A stretch of DNA of 64,000 nucleotides. Source: Turnera subulata (taxonomy: Eukaryota; Streptophyta; Magnoliopsida; Malpighiales; Passifloraceae). The notes beneath the pieces are model-generated. The model ran no database searches. It was not told the DNA's origin and saw only the letters and a list, made by a program, of their open reading frames with translations. Of this stretch, positions 51,763 through 61,900 are shown one piece after another (position 1 is the first letter of the stretch; each line of letters starts with the position of its first letter). A program made the position numbers and the translations under genes. Location: the NCBI GenBank assembly GCA_028386065.3, contig JAKUCV010006894.1, positions 4,215-68,214 of the forward strand, given 5' to 3'.

Positions 51763-54700
51763 TGAAACACCCCGACTACTATTTACCTGACTAACAGTAT
51801 TTTCCGAACAACAGTGCTGACACGTGGCACAGATAGTAAATACAAGAGGAAAATCCAGCCCAACGGCCTAAAGATAATAACAAACACCCGACCTCGGGTA
51901 CATCAATATCAATAGCACAGCGGAAGCATTTATAATCTTATAAATATCAAATGCAAAACTCCAAATGCAAAGTAATGGATCCGAGTCCTGTCCGAGGGGT
52001 GCGCCGCAGCTTGCCTCGTACGTTCCTGCACTACAAACAACTCATCCTACGGGATGAAACCCCGCAGGCGAGGGGTGAGTCCGAAGTGCTCACCGACGAA
52101 AGATAAACAGTAACATGCAGGCAATCACAATACTTTCGAAGTAAAATTCCAGCAAAAGAAACAACTAGATAAATAACTGAGCCAAGACCAAAAGAATGCT
52201 TATTATTATCAAGTTTTATCTTTCGGGCCCGGTCACTGGACAAGCTAGGGGTCAGACCAGGTTATCAACATGTTCTGGGTGCTAGATCAATCCAGGGATC
52301 GACATCCCAAAATAGTAACCCAGGGATAGACATCCCAAGCATAGACATGCTTAACATAAGTAACCAGATCATAGCCACCACAAAACAGTCTCTAACCTAC
52401 CAGTCATACCACCACTTTCCTAGTGACAAATAAGTCGTCAACACAACTTCCAATTATCCAATTATCTCATCATGACAATAAATCCACATTCAATAAAACA
52501 ACAACAATAGCAATAATACCACAAACAAACTTAATTGGCTCAGCAGTTCAATCAGGCAAATTATTCACAGAAAAGCAAACACAGCATCATGTGCAACATA
52601 TCAAAGGTTATCCATCCTCACCCGATGTCTCTCTGAAACTGCTATCCTGTCGAACCTCGATACCCTATATGTATATATAGAAACACAATAATCACTTATA
52701 ATACACAACAAAAATGATTATGCATGATACCGGTTTAACAGTTATTATACGGCTTATCTGTTCATTTTATTATCTCCACAATTATCTTATTACCAAACAG
52801 TTCAACCAACTTGATGGGAATTAATTAAATCCAGCGGTTATATCAAGTATATTTGATCTAAATCAAAAACCGAAACCGAGCGTCCAAGCCGATATCCCGG
52901 CCCTTAGGTCGCTTATGATAAGAAAGTACATACATATAAATACGTTGTTTAAATCATATATAAGAAATCTTTTTACTAAGTATATAATATTCCATAAAGT
53001 ACCTATAATCAATAAAATAGCAATAACTACGTATTCATTTAATAAAAGATTATAAAACAGCAAATATAATGGCATATAAATAATATACCGGTTAGTAAAA
53101 CCGTTGAATACGAAATATCATTATCGATAGGAAATCAATATAGTCGCGATACAGTATAAAATAATATAGTAAATATTTATAATTATATAGACATAAAATT
53201 GTTAAATTTAAGTAGAGTATAAATTAACGTAGGATCATTAAATTAGTGGTCAAAGATAATATATTCTTTAGTAAACTAATGTCTTAGATAAGCAATACTT
53301 CAAAACAATATTACCGTTATTACGTTAACCAAAATATTTTCAATAAAATATAGTGAAGTCTTAGAATTATTTTGTATGAATTACCATATATAAAATCGAT
53401 AAAATTATAAAGAAAGGGAATAATATTATTGTGGCTCAAAAGAATGAAAATCATTATAGAATTATATTCAAATACATATATCTAGCCAAAAATGATTTAT
53501 AAGATTTGGTAAAGATGATAAGAATGGGCCTATTATTATTTAGCCCGGAGGAACGGTAATTAAATGTATTAGAACGTAATTATAACATTAATAAACTTTA
53601 ACTTAAGATTTGGAAATTAGGCCTGGTAGACCTTCACATGCGTTTAGTCCATCAGAGGAAATAATAAAAACAAGTTCGATTTAGTTAAATAAAAAACTTA
53701 ATTAAATTAAGATATTATGAGCCTTTTATTATAATTAGCCCAATAAAACCGAAAATTAAATCCAATGGGCCTTTGCGAGCCCAGATAAACGTAAGTAGAA
53801 TTAAACCGGTAATTAAAATGCTATGGGCCTTCTTAATAGCCCAATCGGAAAATTAAATAAAAACATATAATAAATAAGTGCATAAAATTGAATTAAAGCA
53901 TAATAAAATAAAAGCATAGAAGCATAATTAAAATAAATAATGCATAAATTAAGTTGCATAAAATAAAATCATTGATTATTATTAATTAAGTTAATTAATC
54001 GTTTAAGGTCCGAGTCCATTAATATTGTTCGGGTTCGTTAATATCGTTCAAGTCCGATAAAGATGCATGAATAGTCCGAGGCTCGGGTTTTACCCACAGT
54101 CCATTTTCGAGCTCGCCGGAAAATACCCGAGACGCCGGAGACTTGCCGGATTCCGGCCGGTACTGTTCACGGAAGTCTTCAACCCAACCAATGTCTCTGT
54201 TACTGTTCACTACTCATCCAAACACACAGTGACACCACACACAGCTCAATTCTGGCCAAAGCATCCCGACCCACCATCGTCAATCGTCACAACAATTAGC
54301 CCCAACCATTCGCACCCACCATCACAGCAGCACGCACCAAGTTAGCAACCAACACCTCAATCGTTAAACACAAAATTGAGTTTGAAAACCCAAAGCAAAA
54401 AGAAGAGAAAGGTTCGGCAGCAGCTTACCCACCGATGGCGGACATCCATCGACACGACTTGGGCTCCAGTAGACGGAGAGGAGACGGAGGTGTCACCTTG
54501 TTGCAGACGCGAAGCAGATCAAAGGCGATTTAGCAACAACGGCGGCAGATCGGGTCCAACTCGGCCGGTGTCGGTGGTCGCCAGCAGAGGCAACTTCAGT
54601 GGCAACACCGGCGAGCAGTGGCGGCTTGTGCTGCTGCAGAGGCGAAGGAGGAATCGGACCTCCTGTGTACGGCGGAGGCTCGAGCTCGTCACGGCGGCGG

Positions 54701-55821
54701 CGCTCATGTTGCAGCGACCGGGTGGAAGGATGTCGGTTACGCCGGTGTTTGGGTCTCGGTGTGTTGTCCTTGCAGCGGCGAGGCGACAGCTGCCCGAGGA
54801 AGGGATGGCGGCGGTCGTCGCGAGGAAGGAGGAGGCGATCGTGCTTGCAGTGGTGGTGTTGTGCGCGGTGGCGTCCTGTGGTGTGGTGGTCGGCAGCGAG
54901 GGCGAAGGGAAAAAGGAGAGAGTTGGGCCGGCGAGGTGGCTGTGGTGTTGTGCTGTGTGGAGAAGAAGGGAGCAGGTGGAGAAGAGGAAGGAGGCAGGGA
55001 AGGAGATGGTGTCGGTGGCAAGAGAGAGAGAGCTCGAGAGGGGGAAAAGGAAGGAGGCAGAGAAAAATTTGGAGAAGGGAAGAAAAACAAAGAAAAAGAA
55101 GGAGCAGACGAAAAGAAAGAAAGAAAGGGGAGGAGAAATAAAGGAGTAGAAGAGAATAAAGAATAAGAAAAAGAAAAAGAAGTGGCAGATGGTGGAGGGG
55201 AATCGGGAGAGTGGAGGAGGTAATGGGAAGGAATGGGAATAAGGAAAATGAAGAAGAAAAGAAAGGAGGGGATGCTATCGGGCAATTATTTTTGCCCTGT
55301 CAGCAAACAAAACGACGTCGTTTAAGTGTCCACAAGCCACAGTCAACTCCTTGGTCAAAACGCAGCTCTCCTTGTGTTTTATGTTTTGGCTTCGCCAAAA
55401 CTACGTCATTTCGAACGAAACTACACTAAACTATGTGTTCCATACTTAGACATAATAATTTTTTTAATAAGGGAAGAACAATATGGAATTATAGATAGTA
55501 AATTCGTTGAAAATTTCATAAATAAAAGCTTAGCCAAAAATCATCGAAGATTTTCTTTAAAAATTTAATTAGTAACTTATTGCAACAAAAATATAATAAT
55601 AATAATATTACTATTATTGTTGCTTAGGAAAATAATAACATAAATGACAATAATTACAATAATAAAAATTTGAGAGTAGTAGAAGTATTAGTGAAAATAA
55701 TGAAAATTAACTCGGATTGGTAAAATTCTTGATTAACCGTGATCAAATTTTATTAACCACCATAAAAGTCAAAACAGCTTGGTAAAAATCACAAAAATTT
55801 TACCCGGGTCGTTACATAAAC
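51758..55821 (-). mobile_element. 4.05-kb solo LTR (large-LTR gypsy type suspected)
   Basis: The unit 51763-55816 begins TGAAACACCCCGAC, ends GGGTCGTTACA, and is flanked by TAAAC on both sides (51758-51762 and 55817-55821). No second copy of its ends lies inside, and there is no gag-pol, so it behaves as one LTR. Minus strand reads TGTAACGACCCGGG at the start. Very long LTRs occur in Tekay/Del and similar gypsy groups; the assignment is inference. It splits the integrase of the nested copia (sequence resumes at 55822). Confidence 0.8.
54370..55290. other. GC-rich then purine-rich block inside the solo LTR
   Basis: About 54400-54950 is GC-rich and 54950-55280 is almost pure purine on the plus strand. 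Overlapping 180-257-codon frames on both strands are low complexity (Arg/Gly/Glu or Pro/Ser) and show no known fold, so I do not call a gene. ACGACGTCGT lies at 55312-55321. Confidence 0.6.
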
Positions 55822-56284
55822 TGTTGGACGTTCAACCATAAACAAATTGACATATTAGAACTGTATTCACCAACATTATCAAGACGTATAGTCTTAACGG
55901 CATGATTAAGAAAGTGTGCTCGCAATTTGATTAACTGTGATAATAGGCGCGTAAATGCCAAATTGCATAAAAACAATAAGCACACACATGGGACCATCTA
56001 CTCGATGCATCGATTAAAATAATAAAATACCTAAATGGTCCATATAGCAGATGTATATATCTGCAAATATTTCTCTGAATTATTTCCAAAAGAATGTTGG
56101 TGATTCTAGGCCAATCTTATCATATGCAGGTCGGATATTTAATTTTCTTTTGTAAGCAAGCAAGCACAGGGAAATTCATTAGATTAGAAAAACATCTGGT
56201 TTTTCAATGAACAACTAAATGAATTCCGCGCATCATTATTGATCCGGGATGGTCCAACCGGTCATGCCAAATAATAAATCAATA

Positions 56285-56515
56285 AACCAACTTCAAGTTG
56301 GTGCCAGCTTCAGGCTGCTATATATATGCCAGCTTCAGGCTGGATATGATAACTTAGGAAAATTATTTACCAGCTTCTGGCTGGTGCATACCAGCTGTAA
56401 ATTACATGTCTATTAGCCAACTTCTAGTTGGTACCAGCTTCGGGCTGTGTAAACTATGTATTTAATAACCTAAAATTGCTAGCTTCAGGCCAGTGCTTTC
56501 TAGCTTCTAGCTGGA
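56285..56515. repeat. hairpin-forming minisatellite CCAGCTTCAGGCTGG
   Basis: About nine units of the type CCAGCTTCAGGCTGG or CCAACTTCAAGTTGG occur, each an inverted repeat with a short centre. On the minus (coding) strand they can read as QPEAG and QLEVG peptides just before the GAG-pre-integrase motif, so they may be a coding repeat. Confidence 0.8.
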
Positions 56516-56734
56516 TATGGTAAGTTTCAATTACTTGAATATTTATGTAGTACAATCTAAAGAGTAACGCTGGTAAACTTTCCACAACTTGTTTGTTACC
56601 TGCGGCAATACCCTTTTTTAATATGGAGATATTAAATATCTCTTTCACTTATTGTCTCAACATAATATTTGCTTGAATATTAATAAATTCCTTTGAGACT
56701 TAAATAAAATATTCATTCATTTGTAAGTAGGGAA

Positions 56735-57030
56735 AAATTTGGCTCTTCAGGAGTATAATAAAATTCATGCTCTTCCAGTGCATAAACATTTTTTTTTTCT
56801 TCTAGAGCATATTATTCTATAATAGAACTTGTGCTCTTCTTGAGCTTAAATATATGCTCTTCAAGAGCATAGTAAAACTGTGCTCTTCTGGAGTTTAAAT
56901 ATATAATTTTCTAAGGTATAGCGAAAGTTATGCTAAATATATACTCTTCTAGAGCATATTAAACTTATGCTCTTCTAAAGTTATTTTTTGGAGCATATTA
57001 AACTTGTGCTCTTCTAGAGCATATAAATCT
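56735..57030. repeat. hairpin-forming minisatellite TATGCTCTTCAAGAGCATA
   Basis: About ten variants of a 19-bp inverted repeat occur, the best being TATGCTCTTCAAGAGCATA near 56853. On the minus strand units encode YALEEH-like peptides in the linker between gag and integrase. Confidence 0.8.
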
Positions 57031-58011
57031 TCTTCTCATTTTGAGATTGTACTATCATATGTTACTTATGAATAATTTCTGTTTATTAAATACGGAATAT
57101 GTCATTGCATTGTCTCGAGGACAAATGCCCGAGTCATTATTCTAGAAGCGATAGTTTCATGTTCACATAAAAAATTTAGAATTATAACATACTGTAAAAT
57201 AAACATAATATAATAAAATATAACACTTAATAATATGATAAAGCTGGATATAAAATAAAAACATTCAATATATATTGGCTTGCATCTTCAGGGTAAGCAA
57301 GATAAGAACAATATCCAAACATCATGGTCATCATCTTGAACAAATATGGTTTCATCAATATTAGATTTGCCCTTCATGGACACTTGATAACCTTTTACTA
57401 GATGCCTTGCTATAAGGCCTGTTTGTGACCAATTGGATGTTCATAGCCATGACCAAAATTATCATATACAATCACATTCACTTCAGGGAATGGAGCAAAG
57501 CCAGTTGAATGGAATTCATAATTTTTTAATAATAGCTCTTCATTTTGTTTAGCCGCAATGAGGCATGAAAGTAAATTTAAATATTTCGTGAAACCTCCTT
57601 CACGATATTGCATAAAATAAATTTTTTTTTTCGTATTATCGTCAATAATATATTCTCCACACAATATCATCGGAGAACTCACTCGAAATATTTGTGCAAA
57701 GATTTAAAATCTTGCAATCTCTTATGCATACACTTGCAATAAAATTTTGGGAGAATATCCATCTTCTGGTGGTCATATTTTTTCTTCAATTTTTCTTCAA
57801 AGATCTGTTGGATCTTTTGACAATAAGACATCCAATCTTTGCTTTATTTTCCTCCTGTGTCTTCCAGACTATTAGTATTTTTAAATGCATTTCAACATTT
57901 AATGCCCATGATAAATTTCTACCGAAAATTTCAAGGGCCTCCAATTCAAATTTCATAATAACAGTAATAATAAAAGATAAATATAAAACATTATAACATA
58001 AAAGATATATA

Positions 58012-58221
58012 CTTACTCGATAAATCTTTCAGCAGTATAAAAAGCATAATAATATAGAATATATAATATATGCTTACTCGATAAATCTTTTAGCAGTATA
58101 AATTTGCATAATAATGTAGAATATATAATATACGCTTACTCGATAAATCTTTCAGCAGTATAAATAGCATAATAATATAGAATATATAATATACGCTTAC
58201 TCGATAAATCTTTCAGCAATT
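58012..58221. repeat. 61-62-bp tandem repeat, 3.4 copies
   Basis: CTTACTCGATAAATCTTT recurs at 58012, 58073, 58135 and 58196, with the intervening AT-rich part well conserved. An ATT microsatellite follows near 58310-58345. Confidence 0.9.
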
Positions 58222-58480
58222 ATAATATTAACATAATTATCTATTCCAGAAATATTATTTGTGTATACCATATGTATTTTTTTCAGAAATATTTTTTTCA
58301 TTACTGATTATCATTATTATTATTATTATTTTCATTATTATTATTTTTATTTATATATTTTTTTAACTAACGGACTGGGCCGAACAATGCCAGCCCAGGC
58401 CAAAGCAAAGAGCCCAGCACCAGACCACATCCAAAAAACCCATGCGGATCCGGGTCGTCTCTAACCCGCTCACCTCGGGA

Positions 58481-58865
58481 GTTTGCAGGTGGTGACAGAC
58501 GGCGAAGGGGACGAGCGGCAGCACAGCGACGCGGGAGCAGCAAGGCGGCGGAAGGAGGGCGCGGCGTCGCTGGAGACAGTGGCCGTCGCGTGCAGAAGGA
58601 GGCGGATCCACGGGCTTCCTTGCCGGGTCGTCGCGTCCAAGCGGCGCGTCCGGCGGCGGAAGCAGACGGAAAAAGCGTCGCTCGGTCGGCGACGCCGTGA
58701 GGAAGCTGATGGTGGTGGCGGTGGCAAGAGCGGCGACGCGGATCTCTTGGGCGTGAACAGTGACAGGGGCTTGGGTGGCGAACTGTTCATCCTCTTTTTT
58801 CTTTTCTGCTCGTTTTCTTGCTTCTGGTTTTCTTGCTCTAGGTAGAGTTTTTCGTTCTGATAACG
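58481..58865 (-). other. GC-rich leader of the nested copia
   Basis: It lies between the right LTR/PBS and gag. High GC at 58481-58790 gives Arg/Gly- or Pro/Ser-rich chance frames on both strands (58483-58845 plus, 58470-58790 minus). No recognised protein. Confidence 0.6.
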
Positions 58866-59054
58866 TGTTATAAATTTAGTAATTAAGACAGTGAAAAATG
58901 ATGAAGATGATGGAGGAGAAGGAGAATGGGCAGTGAAGAAGAAAAGAGAAGCAGAAGAGAAATGAGCGTCTCACAGTTTATTGCTTCGGTAAAGGGTATA
59001 TATATACACTAAAAACAGGTAGGTACAATGACATTCACGTGCTGTTTTATAACA
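58866..59054 (-). repeat. 5' LTR of the nested copia (right copy)
   Basis: 189 bp with perfect TGTTATAAA/TTTATAACA ends. GGGTATATATATACAC near 58995 is a TATA-like box, and CACGTG near 59036 is a G-box core. Confidence 0.92.
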
Positions 59055-59145
59055 CTTGTAAAGGAATCCCTTCATTATTTCCCATTCAATAAAATCACTC
59101 CTTTGGGTTGGCTTTCATATTTGTGTTGCTGTTGTGTTCTTAACA
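59055..59145 (+). repeat. 3' LTR of the gypsy element, right part
   Basis: It continues the LTR broken at 49356 (CTTGTAAAGGAATCCCTTC) to the terminal TTCTTAACA, matching 44544-44634 closely. It ends 340 bp before the RLP start codon. Confidence 0.95.
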
Positions 59146-59485
59146 GGGTGGGCCGTTTTCTCCAATTCCAAAAGAATCCAAAGGATTGCGGGCAGAAAAA
59201 AGGTGTAAGTTATAGTCCAAACACTAATGTATGCAGTTTCATATACGATACATTGGGCGGCATGAATACTAAATTCCACCTGCACTTGTCACAAATTTCT
59301 GTTGAAGAAAACCAGGACATGATCACTTTGAAAGAACCGATGGCCGAAGGAGAAGCAGCCCACATCAACTGGAAACAAGAAGTTCACAACGCCGGCATCC
59401 ACTGATGATTATATTGCCCTTCACACCTCCATTTCCAGGTGTAGAAATACTTGAGTAGAAGTTTCTAGTTAAGCACATATACAAG
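59146..59485 (+). promoter_or_regulatory. upstream region of the RLP gene
   Basis: The 340 bp between the gypsy LTR and the RLP ATG must hold its 5' UTR and proximal promoter, unless the LTR supplies them. A frame running from the LTR to 59405 ends in a 52-residue peptide I do not recognise. No clear TATA box. Confidence 0.5.
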
Positions 59486-61900
59486 ATGGTCAAAATGGGT
59501 CTGTTTCTTGAGTCAAACATATTATTCTGCTGCTTGGTATGCTGGTGTGCCTCATCTGTTTACTGCCCTCAACATCAGGCAGAATCCCTCTTGCAGTTCA
59601 AATATTTGGTAGAAAACATGTCGGAGCCAGGATATTCCTATGTGTTAAACACCTGGAACTCTAGCTCTGATTGCTGTCGGGAGTGGACAGGAGTTGCTTG
59701 TGACTTCGACAAAACCCCACCACAGGTTATAACTCTAGCCCTAGGCACTCTCTCTTTATCACCACTAGGCGCAAATCTTGTTCTGCCATCTAGCATTTTA
59801 GCACCACTTTTTCGCATTGGCTCGCTTGTGCATCTCAGCGTTCCTGGTAACAATATTGCTGGTGAAATCCCAGGAGAAGGGTTAGCGAATTTATCACAAC
59901 TTGTGACCCTTAACATGGGCAACAACAGGTTCAACGGTTCCATCCCTCCTCAACTATTCTCATTGAGGAAACTAGAGGAACTTGATCTCAGCTACAATCT
60001 TATTGAAGGGACATTAAGTGTAGACATGGGTAATCTTAGTTTGAGGAATCTGTATATGGGAAGAAACTTAATGGTGGGAGAGATTCCGATAGAAATAGGA
60101 AATCTCAATATGCTTCAAGTGTTGGAGCTATCAAGCAACAAGTTTTCTGGCGAAGTTCCATCATCCTTTTCAAACTTGACGGAATTGCAAGTATTGTCGT
60201 TAAGAGGCAACAAGTTGACAGGAGAGATGTTCCCATTGATTCAAAACATGAGCAAGCTCCAAGCACTTGATTTGGCCAATAACTCGTTTTATGGGGTGAT
60301 TCCCGGGTGGTTGTTTGACATAGAGAACATGAAGCAGTTGTATCTAGAAGGAAATAGCTACTCCTTGAAAAATTTGGATCAGGTTCCAAGGTGCCAATTC
60401 CAGGGGTTGTCTCTGTCTTCTTGCAATATTTCAGGGCTTATACCTTCTTGGCTATGCAACCAAACCCAACTTACCTTCTTCGACTTGAGCGAGAATGACC
60501 TCCAAGGAACTTTCCCACCGTGCTTAGCTGGAATGAGCCTGAATAGGGTTGTTTTGTCAGGCAATAAACTGACAGGTTCTATACCCCCTCGCTTGTTTGA
60601 TTCTAGAACTCTGTATTTCCTTTGGTTGGGACGGAACAACTTTAACGGACCACTTCCAGATACTATTGGCAATGCCTCTGCATTACGAATTCTCATGCTG
60701 GGTAGTAACAATTTCTCTGGACAAATTCCCGAATCCATCTCAAACCTTTCTGAATTGTTGCTGCTGGATTTGTCAGAAAACTCATTTTCAGGAAATGTAA
60801 TACCCACTTTTAGACCCAATTCATCTCTTGTTTTCGTTGACCTTTCCTCTAACAGACTCACTGGCCAAATACCCATTACATTTGCCGTTGGCACAGAAGT
60901 ACTAATATTGAGCCAAAATGAATTTTCAGGTGCCCTTCCCCAAAATCTCACAAGTTTGAGTAAGCTCACATACCTTGATCTCCATGACAACAACATTAGG
61001 GGTGAGATTCCTGCATCTCTTTCTCAAATCTCATCTCTTCAGGTTCTAAATCTTAGAAATATTTCTCTTGAGGGACGCATTCCAATCCATTTGTCGAAAC
61101 TTCAAAATCTACGAATACTTGATCTCTCTCACAATCGACTTAATGGAACTATTCCTTTTAGTTTTGGGAATCTTAATGCAATGACAAACAAGGGTGACGG
61201 TCTATTGTGGTTCCCCTACCTTCAAACATTAGACCTTCACGATCAACATGAGCTGGAAGTCTCCTGGAAGAAATATAAACAAGGGCTGTCCTGGCATAAC
61301 CTTCAGATATATACTTTTCTGGACATGTCAAAGAACCTATTATCTGGTGATATTCCTGGTACAATGGGCAATTTGAAGAGTTTGAAATCATTAAACATAT
61401 CCCACAACAGACTCTCAGGCAAGATTCCGAGGAGTTTTGGTGATTTACAGAGTGTAGAGAGTTTAGACCTGTCAAACAACAGTCTCTCAGGCAAAATTCC
61501 AACAACAATTGCAAAGCTCCTGGAATTAAGTAACTTGGATGTGAGTAATAACAGACTTCATGGTCAAATCCCAAGGGGTCCACAGATGGATATATTGAAT
61601 GATCCAAGTGACTATGCCAACAACACTGGATTGTGTGGCATACAAATCCAGGTGTTATGTCCAGAACAAATAATAAAAGTGCCTGTTCCACGGGAAAGGG
61701 AGAGTTGGGAGACATGGTTCTCATGGGAAATGGCTGTGTTTGGATTTCTTGTGGGGTTCTTCTTCATGATTTTGGTTTTTAGCAGAATCGATTACTTTGA
61801 TTTTGCTCGCCATACTAGTTTCAATTATCAAAGTAAACACATTAGCATGATGAACAAAAGTTCTTCCCTGTCCAATTTGTTCTCTTTGTACGACACCTGA
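59486..61900 (+). CDS. leucine-rich repeat receptor-like protein (RLP), 804 aa
   Basis: A predicted cell-surface receptor without kinase, of the class that signals through SOBIR1/BAK1-type partner kinases in immunity or development (family knowledge). Residues 1-27 are a hydrophobic signal peptide. The N-terminal LRR cap has the Cys pairs (SSDCCREWTGVACDF, about 58-72). Then come about 20 plant-type LRRs (repeats of LxxLDLSxNxLxGxIP), an island near 575-625 (DQHELEVSWKKYKQG), about four more LRRs (FLDMSKNLLSGDIPG; SLDLSNNSLSGKIP) and the C-cap NTGLCGIQIQVLC (713-725). A membrane helix spans about 749-766 (AVFGFLVGFFFMILVFS), followed by a 38-residue tail. Single exon, no stop or frameshift, several N-glycosylation sequons. 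The ligand is unknown. It sits just downstream of a large transposon nest. Confidence 0.95.
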   Translation: MVKMGLFLESNILFCCLVCWCASSVYCPQHQAESLLQFKYLVENMSEPGYSYVLNTWNSSSDCCREWTGVACDFDKTPPQVITLALGTLSLSPLGANLVLPSSILAPLFRIGSLVHLSVPGNNIAGEIPGEGLANLSQLVTLNMGNNRFNGSIPPQLFSLRKLEELDLSYNLIEGTLSVDMGNLSLRNLYMGRNLMVGEIPIEIGNLNMLQVLELSSNKFSGEVPSSFSNLTELQVLSLRGNKLTGEMFPLIQNMSKLQALDLANNSFYGVIPGWLFDIENMKQLYLEGNSYSLKNLDQVPRCQFQGLSLSSCNISGLIPSWLCNQTQLTFFDLSENDLQGTFPPCLAGMSLNRVVLSGNKLTGSIPPRLFDSRTLYFLWLGRNNFNGPLPDTIGNASALRILMLGSNNFSGQIPESISNLSELLLLDLSENSFSGNVIPTFRPNSSLVFVDLSSNRLTGQIPITFAVGTEVLILSQNEFSGALPQNLTSLSKLTYLDLHDNNIRGEIPASLSQISSLQVLNLRNISLEGRIPIHLSKLQNLRILDLSHNRLNGTIPFSFGNLNAMTNKGDGLLWFPYLQTLDLHDQHELEVSWKKYKQGLSWHNLQIYTFLDMSKNLLSGDIPGTMGNLKSLKSLNISHNRLSGKIPRSFGDLQSVESLDLSNNSLSGKIPTTIAKLLELSNLDVSNNRLHGQIPRGPQMDILNDPSDYANNTGLCGIQIQVLCPEQIIKVPVPRERESWETWFSWEMAVFGFLVGFFFMILVFSRIDYFDFARHTSFNYQSKHISMMNKSSSLSNLFSLYDT

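Larger units (their letters stand above)
55822..58480 (-). pseudogene. nested copia gag to integrase, degenerate
   Basis: Minus-strand motifs in order: gag near 57410-57682 (LIAAKQNEELLLKNYEFHST, FAPFPEVNV), linker repeats (56285-57030), GAG-pre-integrase near 56230-56275 (IWHDRLDHPGSIMMRG) and integrase core at 55812-55997 (AFTRLLSQLIKLRAHF, VKTIRLDNVGEYSS). Stops and frameshifts are frequent. A 61-62-bp tandem repeat lies in the gag-side region at 58012-58221. Confidence 0.8.
49352..59059 (-). mobile_element. copia element nested in the gypsy 3' LTR
   Basis: The element spans 49357-59054 with 189-bp LTRs (49357-49545 and 58866-59054) sharing TGTTATAAATTTAG at the left end. The right copy ends TTTATAACA. 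CTTGT is duplicated on both sides (49352-49356 and 59055-59059). The minus orientation is shown by the PBS-like GTTATCAGAAC just inside the right LTR (about 58864 to 58854), a GGGGAG purine tract beside the left LTR, and minus-strand gag and integrase motifs. The interior is split by a 4.05-kb solo LTR. Confidence 0.93.
44224..59145 (+). mobile_element. Ty3/gypsy chromovirus-type retrotransposon, interrupted
   Basis: The 5' LTR is 44224-44634 (TGTTATGAGC...TTCTTAACA). The 3' LTR starts at 49036, is split after 49356 by a nested copia element, and resumes at 59055-59145. PBS-like TTGGTGCTTTCATT follows the 5' LTR, and GGTTGGGAGTAA precedes the 3' LTR. Flanks GGATG (44219-44223) and GGGTG (59146-59150) match at 4 of 5. 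The gag, protease, RT, RNase H, integrase, chromodomain order is that of chromoviruses. Without the nest it is about 5.2 kb. Confidence 0.92.

Noticed and set aside
54376..55166. Long overlapping reading frames (180-257 codons) as a new gene
   Set aside because: The frames are open because of GC- and purine-rich composition, occur on both strands, are low complexity, and lie in an LTR-like unit.
59028..59405. 125-codon frame upstream of the RLP
   Set aside because: It starts inside the copia and gypsy LTRs; only its last part is non-LTR, and it matches nothing I recognise.
59442..59471. Helitron 3' end (CTAG followed by T) pairing with the TC end at 44159
   Set aside because: The possible hairpin is short with a wide loop and lies too far from the CTAG.
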